Part shown: positions 59,501 through 64,000 of the stretch, piece after piece
How the letters are laid out: each line of letters starts with the position of its first letter
How positions within the stretch are numbered: position 1 is the stretch's first letter
Source of the DNA: Verrucomicrobiota bacterium
GTDB taxonomy: Bacteria > Verrucomicrobiota > Verrucomicrobiia > Opitutales > Opitutaceae
Direction: 5' to 3'
DNA length: 64,000 bases
Assembly: GCA_014584295.1 (NCBI GenBank)
Contig: JACTNC010000063.1
Location: forward strand, 149,029 to 213,028
The notes under the pieces: generated by a model
Database searches by the model: none
What the model was told of the DNA's origin: nothing
Seen by the model: the letters and a program-made list of their open reading frames with translations, nothing else
Position numbers and translations under genes: made by a program

Positions 59501-59913
59501 ATCGTGCCGGTGCCCGTCGACGCAAGAGGGCCGGAAGCCCGGGATGTTGGTTCTGATCCGGACCCCTCCTCTTTGACGGAAAACGCTCCCGTTCTTGCAT
59601 CTGCAACGGCAATCCTTCCCGTGCCGGCAAGGAGACGTTGCAGCGCCTCGGTCGACGTCATTTTACCCTTTACAGCATTCGTACGGATTCCATCGACAAT
59701 TCCCGCACTGAAGAGGACCTCGCGGTTTGCCTGTAACGAAAATCGCTTGAGCGAAACCTCGGCGTTGTCCCTTGGAATATCAAAATCAATCAGCCGCGAA
59801 TCGTTCGCAAACGCTGCGATGCAGGGAAGGATGGCCAAGAGAAACAGCTTGATAATGCAGCCAACAGGCAGGTGCGTCCGGACAGTGCCGGGCGACAAAA
59901 GGTGTATGGTCAT
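56533..59913 (-). CDS. TonB-dependent receptor with STN signalling domain
   Basis: The 1126-residue outer-membrane receptor has a signal peptide (IIKLFLLAILPCIAAFA). An STN domain at about 45-110 includes FSLQANREVLFSAGIVDGI. A carboxypeptidase-regulatory-like domain at 140-215 begins GTITGRVYKPATGEYV. The plug follows (VGEFLKYLPGVDLDYV, GPRMRGMDARYVGFTMDG), then a large barrel ending FSIKGSL. The STN domain marks it as a transducer that signals to FecR on ligand binding. The ligand is unknown. It lies 73 bases after fecR and shares the strand with the sigma factor gene. Confidence 0.95.
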   Translation of the reverse strand: MTIHLLSPGTVRTHLPVGCIIKLFLLAILPCIAAFANDSRLIDFDIPRDNAEVSLKRFSLQANREVLFSAGIVDGIRTNAVKGKMTSTEALQRLLAGTGRIAVADARTGAFSVKEEGSGSEPTSRASGPLASTGTGTITGRVYKPATGEYVRNAEVSVVGTDLRVESDSSGFYRLDGVPGGNVVVAVKVIGYESASAQVSVLPGQRATRDFDLRALGSDGKDGIVKMAAFEVTSEREGNAKALQDQKRSMNISNVVGSEVFGDTAEGNVGEFLKYLPGVDLDYVQNDARGPRMRGMDARYVGFTMDGIKLASADAFGLSTGTNNGGTDDSRAFGFESVSFSAVDSVEVFKTLSADLDADSPAGVINLRSKRAFDRKGRRILWHANLTANGEDFYWKKMYGPFDGKHRPMRGGGMFEYSDQYFGNRLGVVVNFNRSDSYSSNRRVVMNTINRQTTATDLRPAVPQQIAFVYAPNLRIRTSETITVDFKASPKFNIGLVSTFSQFEGWIDGNQFNFATSTNNTAATGRGSVLGDDPMVEFTTTTASNSQIAMAGSANIKLTNTATLSPRFDFKPTPNLSFEGRFSFSHAKNDYESLARGVVSARMGAMTRANSGLVFRGERPSPTSAQWTITQVAGKDWADLNNYVTPNFGADGRLHRNEIATGEISGRWQVRRGPLDFLKFGIKHRSEETKYSDDTSWAVYTYVGPPGTQTPTWGEYASPTLNDMGTIGVNLFSTSGKAPVRPGRQIIAQLFRDHPEYFTHTGATAANYYTSFIGSIRDLTEGVDAAYLMAKGQIGRLEIQPGIRVEETSTETVAFDQRPKSDVINAGFTVDSTGRANTIEGLKYQFESLPKLKRKGSYRDWFPSVGFKYDITENLIAQAGFSKAISRPSLFRLSGPVTINELTSTISAPNPSLLPERSENYSARLAYYFERVGTLSVGVFQNTIENFRGTFEFSDPESIAALGFDPNEYVGYTVSTERNIEGSRRFRGMEIEYSQALSFLPGVLRGLNIFTNYTRNYASVRRGGLAPHNISAGVSYGNYRFSANVRAIWMPDTPWTQNNLTRYREGRIMTDCGASFKVSNRITLSVGGRNIFNTPYRLLENRPEGKELYWHEIYGSMWTFSIKGSL

Positions 59914-59986
59914 GAATCTTCACCACGAACTCGACGGCAAAATCCCATATCCCCAAACGCACTTTTTTTTCGCCGCAGGAATAATC

Positions 59987-61027
59987 TCAGCGCCGCTTGC
60001 GAAGATGAATGGTGTTTCCGCGGGTTTCGGCTTCGATTCCAAAGTTCGTTTCCAAAAGCCCGACAAACGCGTTGACGCGGTCAGCCCGGAACAGACCGCT
60101 CACTCGCAAGTTGCCGAGATCCTTGTCGTCGATTGCCATTTGCATCTGACCCGGATTACGCTCGTTCATCAGGCCGATCGCCTCCTCCAAAGGAATTCGT
60201 GTGAAGTCGATCCTCGGGATGCGCCATGCGAGTTGCTCCGACATTTCTTCCGTGGGCACGGACGCGGCCGCAAGCGCGTGAGTCCCGCCCGGGACGTCAG
60301 CGGGAACTACGACCCGGTTGCCGGCATCGACCGTGGCCAGCGCCTCGCCTTGCTCTTGACTGGGCTCCGGTATGCCCGACGCTGGAAGCGACACCGATTT
60401 CTCCACGGCCACCCGCCCCTGGGTGACCAGCAGCGCAACGGATTTCTCCGCCAGCTCCACGGAGAATGCGGTGCCCACGGCACGGAATTCGACGCCACCG
60501 GCAGTGACGACAAAAGGTTTTGTATCGTGGACGACCTGAAAATGCGCCTCACCGGAAAGCAGCGCAACCGCCCTGGTGGCACCACTAAAATCCACGCGGA
60601 TCTGCGCGCCGGATCTCAGCTCGGCGATACTCCCATCGGGAAGCGTGAGCGTCTCCGGGACGACGATCGTGATCCGCTGCTCGCGATCCATGGGAGCCCG
60701 CGACGTTGACGTCATCCAAAGTGCAGTTGTACTCAAAAGTATGAGACACGCTGCAGCGGCCCATGCATTGCGTCGGATACGGCGCCGCCGGGCACGCGTG
60801 GCAAGTTGAGCGAGCACCACTTCAGCGCGCCCATCCTTGAGAGGGCGATCGAGAAGAGCACAGTCGCGCTCAAGGTCGACGAACGCGCTTGCGTGCCGCG
60901 CGTCAGCCGCTTTCCACGCTTCCAATTCCGATTGTTCGGCGACGGAAAGCCCCGCACCTCGCCGAAACAGCCACCTGGCCGCGGCCTCGGAAATCTCTTC
61001 CGGAAGATTTTTTCGGACCCGGCTCAT
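59987..61027 (-). CDS. fecR: FecR-type anti-sigma/transmembrane regulator
   Basis: The 346-residue protein has the FecR layout. An N-terminal cytoplasmic domain has ISEAAARWLFRRGAGLS and WKAADARHASAFVDLER. A single membrane helix follows near residue 90 (AWAAAACLILLSTTALWM). The periplasmic FecR domain comes next (ETLTLPDGSIAELRSGAQI, AVALLSGEAHFQV). A C-terminal STN-interacting part contains IDFTRIPLEEAIGLMNE. It relays the receptor's state to the sigma factor. The ATG overlaps the sigma stop as ATGA. Confidence 0.94.
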   Translation of the reverse strand: MSRVRKNLPEEISEAAARWLFRRGAGLSVAEQSELEAWKAADARHASAFVDLERDCALLDRPLKDGRAEVVLAQLATRARRRRIRRNAWAAAACLILLSTTALWMTSTSRAPMDREQRITIVVPETLTLPDGSIAELRSGAQIRVDFSGATRAVALLSGEAHFQVVHDTKPFVVTAGGVEFRAVGTAFSVELAEKSVALLVTQGRVAVEKSVSLPASGIPEPSQEQGEALATVDAGNRVVVPADVPGGTHALAAASVPTEEMSEQLAWRIPRIDFTRIPLEEAIGLMNERNPGQMQMAIDDKDLGNLRVSGLFRADRVNAFVGLLETNFGIEAETRGNTIHLRKRR

Positions 61028-61587
61028 GCGCACTCCCTTCGGCTGAGGCCCCGCTGGCGCAGGTAATCCGCACAGAGCCGCATGCCCTTCGCCCCTTGGA
61101 TCTGCACAGTGCCTTCAGCGATGCCGAGTCGGTGGGCAATCTCCTTGAGGGAAAGTCCATGGAGCTTTTGCAGCACGAGGATCTCGCGGCAACGCGGCGG
61201 CAGGGATTCAATTGCATCGAGAAGCAATTGTACCTCCTCCTTCCCGCTTGCGGCTTCTGCGGCATCAGGGTTGTTGTCGGCCGCACGCAGACCTACGATT
61301 TCAGATGCGGAATCGATCGGCGAAATCGCGGTGCGACGCAGCTTGTCGATAGCCAGATTCCGGGCGACCCGGTATAGAAAACTGCGTGCCGAAGCGAGAG
61401 GTTGCAGCATCTGGCGATGCCAGACCCGCAGATACGACTCCTGCACCACATCGTCTACGTCAGCGACCGAGGGAAAAGAGGAGCGCAGGTATTGTTTGAG
61501 AGCCGCATCATGCGAATGCACATGCTCAACAAACCATTGCGTCTGCCTTTCGATTTGCAGCGTATCCGAAGTGCTCGGGGTATTCAC
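61024..61587 (-). CDS. FecI-like ECF sigma factor
   Basis: The 187-residue protein has region 2 (YLRSSFPSVADVDDVVQESY, LRVWHRQ, RSFLYRVARNLAIDKLRR) and region 4 (LPPRCREILVLQKLHGLS, KEIAHRLGIAEGTVQIQGAK). This matches iron/TonB-transducer-linked ECF sigma factors. It should direct transcription of the receptor gene and possibly the downstream genes when FecR is activated. It is the first gene of the minus-strand unit and divergent from the NHLP-like leader gene. Confidence 0.94.
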   Translation of the reverse strand: MNTPSTSDTLQIERQTQWFVEHVHSHDAALKQYLRSSFPSVADVDDVVQESYLRVWHRQMLQPLASARSFLYRVARNLAIDKLRRTAISPIDSASEIVGLRAADNNPDAAEAASGKEEVQLLLDAIESLPPRCREILVLQKLHGLSLKEIAHRLGIAEGTVQIQGAKGMRLCADYLRQRGLSRRECA

Positions 61588-61619
61588 GGTAGTTCCCAGC
61601 CATTGGGATGTGAGGAGTT

Positions 61620-61640
61620 AAAAATGCGAGCGCATTTTTT
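61620..61640. promoter_or_regulatory. Inverted repeat in the divergent sigma/leader-peptide intergenic region
   Basis: AAAAATGCG (61620-61628) and CGCATTTTT (61631-61639) form a perfect 9-bp inverted repeat with a two-base centre. The A/T ends make it look like a bidirectional terminator, but it lies upstream of both genes, so an operator or attenuator is also possible. Confidence 0.45.
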
Positions 61641-61781
61641 GCGGGATCCGGAACCTCAACAGCAAATCTTCGAAATCTCGGAAATCTGCGGATCCCTTCC
61701 TCCCGGAAGCTATTCGTACCTCGAAACGGGCACGACAATGCGGGTTGACTTCAACAGACGCGCTCAAAACCGTTTTGCCTC

Positions 61782-62180
61782 ATGGATCCTTGGAGCAACG
61801 AACGCTGGAACGACGCCATACGCGCAGTGTTTCGAAGGGCGCTGTTTGATTCCAAATTCAGAGCGTTGGCCCTTACCGATCCTCGGGCTGCACTTTCGCA
61901 GGTCGTCGATGAACCGCTCCCGGCAGACATCAAGCTGCGATTTGTCGAGCGACTCGACGAACAGGTGCTCGTGCTTCCCTCAATCATCCAGGGTCAGGGC
62001 GACCTTTCCGAAATCGACATCAGTCGCATTCTTTTTCACGCAACCAAGAACCAGTCGATGACCCCGGTCTTTGCTGAGAGCAAACCGACGGCGCCTCAGA
62101 CGGAAGGCCAATCAGCAACGCAGGGCGCGGATGGGCGCTCCCCCATTTTCCCGCATCCCGCGCCCGGGCAGAGCCGGTAG
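61782..62180 (+). CDS. NHLP-like leader-peptide precursor candidate
   Basis: The 132-residue protein has residues 10-66 resembling the nitrile-hydratase-like leader peptide (NHLP) pattern. These are ALFDSKFRALALTDPRAAL, EPLPADIKLRFVERLDEQ and VLVLP. An acidic helix GDLSEIDISRIL follows, as in NHLP precursors before the core. The last 40 residues are polar, with Pro, Gln and Gly and no Cys. They lack the usual GG cleavage site. The gene is 11 bases upstream of a radical SAM gene, the arrangement expected for a RiPP precursor and its modifying enzyme. The peptide may instead be a small protein that only borrows the fold. No ribosome binding site is obvious; an inverted repeat CAAAAC-C-GTTTTG lies just upstream. 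Confidence 0.65.
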   Translation: MDPWSNERWNDAIRAVFRRALFDSKFRALALTDPRAALSQVVDEPLPADIKLRFVERLDEQVLVLPSIIQGQGDLSEIDISRILFHATKNQSMTPVFAESKPTAPQTEGQSATQGADGRSPIFPHPAPGQSR

Positions 62181-62191
62181 CTGACGACACG

Positions 62192-63004
62192 ATGCTCACG
62201 ATTTACGAGTTCAAGCTGGAGGTTTCCTCCCCCTGCCAGAACGACTGCGAACTCTGCGCCCACGCCGATCTCATGCGCCACGTCAAGGGCTTCCAGCTCT
62301 CGCTCGAGCAGTTGGACCGTTTCCTTTTCTACACGGAACGCTCGGACTATTTCATCCGGTCTCTCTCGATCCACGGGCCGGGTGAACCGTTTCTCTGGAA
62401 ACACCTCAACGAAGGGCTGCGTCGGCTGAAGCGCTCGCGCGCCATCGGCTGGATGACCATGGTCACCAACGGTCTGCTGCTCGATCGCATCACCGATGAA
62501 GGCATGGACTGCCTCGATCGGCTCTTTGTTTCCGTGTACGCGAACTACAACCGGCACGAATCCCTGGCGCGTTTCCGCGAGCGTTACGGAGCAAAGATCT
62601 CGCTCTGGGACGGCACGTATTTCTGGGAACACTCGACCGACCGCACCGCGACCGCTCCCGCAACCGGTGGCTGCAACTGTTTCGGTCCGATGCTGTTCAA
62701 CGACCACATCTTCCCTTACTGCGGTCCCCCGGTTTTCGGCGCTGCCAAGGCCAAGGGCGTCGATGTCATGCAGATTCCGCACATCGCCGTGCCGCTCGGC
62801 ATGAACTACATGGCGGGTTACAGGGAAAAGCTGATGGGGCGCATGGACATCTGCCGCTACTGCTGGGCGAATCCAAATTTTGCGGGCCGCTGGAAAACGA
62901 ACGACACGCGCAAGACCTTTCCCGATACGCCGCCGGACGCCATTCGCCGGGTCATACCGGAGGCGGGTGCGCAGCGGGAGGATGTCTCGCCTGCAATTCG
63001 ATGA
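62192..63004 (+). CDS. Radical SAM enzyme with extra C-terminal cysteines
   Basis: The 270-residue protein has the radical SAM cluster motif CX3CX2C at residues 15, 19 and 22 (SPCQNDCELCAH). The glycine-rich SAM motif is HGPGEPFLW at 61-69, and a strand VTNGLLLD lies at 91-98. Further cysteines at 161, 163, 177, 221 and 224 (CNCF, PYCGPP, CRYC) suggest a second iron-sulfur cluster of SPASM/Twitch type. It is short for a full SPASM enzyme. It directly follows the NHLP-like gene and probably modifies that protein. The reaction type cannot be told from sequence. Confidence 0.88.
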   Translation: MLTIYEFKLEVSSPCQNDCELCAHADLMRHVKGFQLSLEQLDRFLFYTERSDYFIRSLSIHGPGEPFLWKHLNEGLRRLKRSRAIGWMTMVTNGLLLDRITDEGMDCLDRLFVSVYANYNRHESLARFRERYGAKISLWDGTYFWEHSTDRTATAPATGGCNCFGPMLFNDHIFPYCGPPVFGAAKAKGVDVMQIPHIAVPLGMNYMAGYREKLMGRMDICRYCWANPNFAGRWKTNDTRKTFPDTPPDAIRRVIPEAGAQREDVSPAIR

Positions 63005-63164
63005 GCAGGTGCTGCAACTGATCTCGACTCGCCGCAACCTGCCCATGGACTCCGCGGATGCGCGTGGCAAGATCCGCATCGAGCCCCTCGGTCCCGCGGG
63101 CCAGATGCACCTTGGCCTCCCAAAGCAGTTCAAACGCGGCTGTGAGATTGTCTAGCGGTGTCAT
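62952..63164 (-). CDS. Small helical protein overlapping the radical SAM gene 3' end
   Basis: An open frame of 70 residues has AGGTG upstream of its ATG at 63164 and a coherent amphipathic helical pattern (LDNLTAAFELLWEAKVHLAR, RDQLQHLLIELQAR). It is convergent with, and overlaps by 53 bases, the radical SAM gene. Whether it is expressed is unknown. No family recognised. Confidence 0.5.
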   Translation of the reverse strand: MTPLDNLTAAFELLWEAKVHLARGTEGLDADLATRIRGVHGQVAASRDQLQHLLIELQARHPPAAHPPPV

Positions 63165-63254
63165 TCCCAGCACCTACCGCAGCGACCAGTGCGACGCAAG
63201 GTCAGGCACATTTCCTGAATCGCCAGACCGCCCCGCCACGCTACGTTGAGCGCG

Positions 63255-64000
63255 ATGAATCTGCTTGCAACCAACGACGACGGCATCGGCTCAGCCTTCC
63301 TGCACGAACTCGTGCGTGCGCTCCGCGCGGAAGGCCACACCCTCTACGTCGTCGCACCCAGAATGGAACAGAGCTGGATCGGCGCCGCCAAGTCCCGGCA
63401 CCGCGCCGTCACCTCCGCGAAGGTCGATGTCGGACTCGGGTGCGAAACCTGGAGCGTCGATGGAACACCGAGCGACTGCGTCAATATCGGCCTCGCCCAT
63501 CTGCTGCCCCGCGATCATCGCATCGACGCCGTGGTCTCCGGCATCAATATCGGTCGCAACACATCCCTCGGATTCATCCTCGCAAGTGGAACGATCGGCG
63601 GAGCCTGGGAGGGCGCCGTGCACGGCTATCCGGCCATGGCCTTTTCGCAGGAAATGTCACCCGCGCTCTACGAACGCCTTCGTCAAACCTCCGGCCAGCC
63701 CGATGCGGAACTGCTCGCGACAGTCCGAATCTCCGCCGCGCGCGCCGCGCAGCTCGTGCCGGAACTTGCCGCTGCGACACCGTCGCGATCGTTCATCGTG
63801 CACAACCTCAATTTTCCTCTGGCATGCCGAAAGGACGCCGAGATCATCCGCACCATTCCCGCCCACATCATCGTGCCCGGCCTCTTCAGCCCCGCAGCCG
63901 ACGACGGTACGCATCGGTTCATCTTTAAGGACGGCACAGATTGCTCTCCGGAGGGACAGCTCACCGATCATCGCGCTATCCAGTCGGGACGCATCAGCCA
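63255..64000 (+). CDS. surE: 5'/3'-nucleotidase SurE (3' end missing)
   Basis: The frame runs from ATG 63255 to the right edge, 248 residues without a stop. It starts MNLLATNDDGIGSAF, the SurE metal motif with the paired aspartates. It continues with VDGTPSDCVNIGL and DAVVSGINIGRNTSLGF, ASGTIGGAWEGAVHG and the catalytic core of the family. SurE removes phosphate from nucleoside monophosphates and is often a stationary-phase protein. The usual length is about 250-260 residues, so little is missing. Confidence 0.95.
   Translation, partial: MNLLATNDDGIGSAFLHELVRALRAEGHTLYVVAPRMEQSWIGAAKSRHRAVTSAKVDVGLGCETWSVDGTPSDCVNIGLAHLLPRDHRIDAVVSGINIGRNTSLGFILASGTIGGAWEGAVHGYPAMAFSQEMSPALYERLRQTSGQPDAELLATVRISAARAAQLVPELAAATPSRSFIVHNLNFPLACRKDAEIIRTIPAHIIVPGLFSPAADDGTHRFIFKDGTDCSPEGQLTDHRAIQSGRIS

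Noticed and set aside
61402..62061. Plus-strand frame overlapping the sigma factor and leader-peptide genes
   Set aside because: It is a shadow frame; the NHLP-like frame has the coherent protein sequence.

Overview
The window is a high-GC, densely coded bacterial chromosome segment, very probably from a verrucomicrobial Opitutaceae-type organism. This placement is inferred from gene families. It has a PVC-type exported dehydrogenase with a c-type heme motif, a DUF1553/DUF1501 gene pair with planctomycete-type cytochrome motifs, a very large exported protein ending in a repeated C-terminal module of the kind seen in Verrucomicrobia, and an STN-type TonB receptor under a sigma/FecR pair. No 16S gene is present to prove it.

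Layout. 1-8.3 kb: truncated HDOD gene, exported methyltransferase, asnS flanked by two paralogous coiled-coil genes of unknown function, stand-alone trpB, and a tRNA-Arg(CCT). 8.3-10.0 kb: gene-poor segment next to the tRNA with a G-rich tract, a HicBA-type toxin-antitoxin pair and several short dispersed repeats. 10-22 kb: mostly housekeeping genes (GT4 glycosyltransferase, thioesterase, aroK, threonine aldolase, transglutaminase-like protein, FKBP, a LOG-like fusion protein, purD, LMW phosphatase, glyA, esterase). 22-28 kb: a 1462-residue exported Ig/MBG-domain protein translationally coupled to a beta-propeller glycosidase-like protein. 28-34 kb: a signalling block of CHASE2 adenylate cyclase, SH3 protein, M48 peptidase and a cyclic-nucleotide-binding MscS channel. 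34-46.7 kb: ThuA-like protein, envelope proteins, amidohydrolase, PVC dehydrogenase and the DUF1553/DUF1501 pair, with a second repeat-rich gap. 46.8-53.2 kb: a CzcCBA-type metal efflux operon headed by a small Cys-rich exported protein. 53.7-61.6 kb: ECF sigma factor, FecR, TonB receptor, Tat-exported glycosidase-like protein and DUF4337-like membrane protein, all on the minus strand. 61.8-63.0 kb: a NHLP-like leader-peptide protein followed by a radical SAM enzyme. The right edge cuts surE.

Most notable: (i) the NHLP-like precursor plus radical SAM pair, a candidate small RiPP locus; (ii) the cyclase-to-channel block, where cAMP made by the first gene could gate the product of the last; (iii) the two paralogs around asnS; (iv) the LOG-like domain fused to about 400 residues of unrecognised sequence; (v) families of short hairpin and inverted repeats shared by the non-coding gaps. 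Function calls come from reading motifs and family resemblance by eye; no database search was run.
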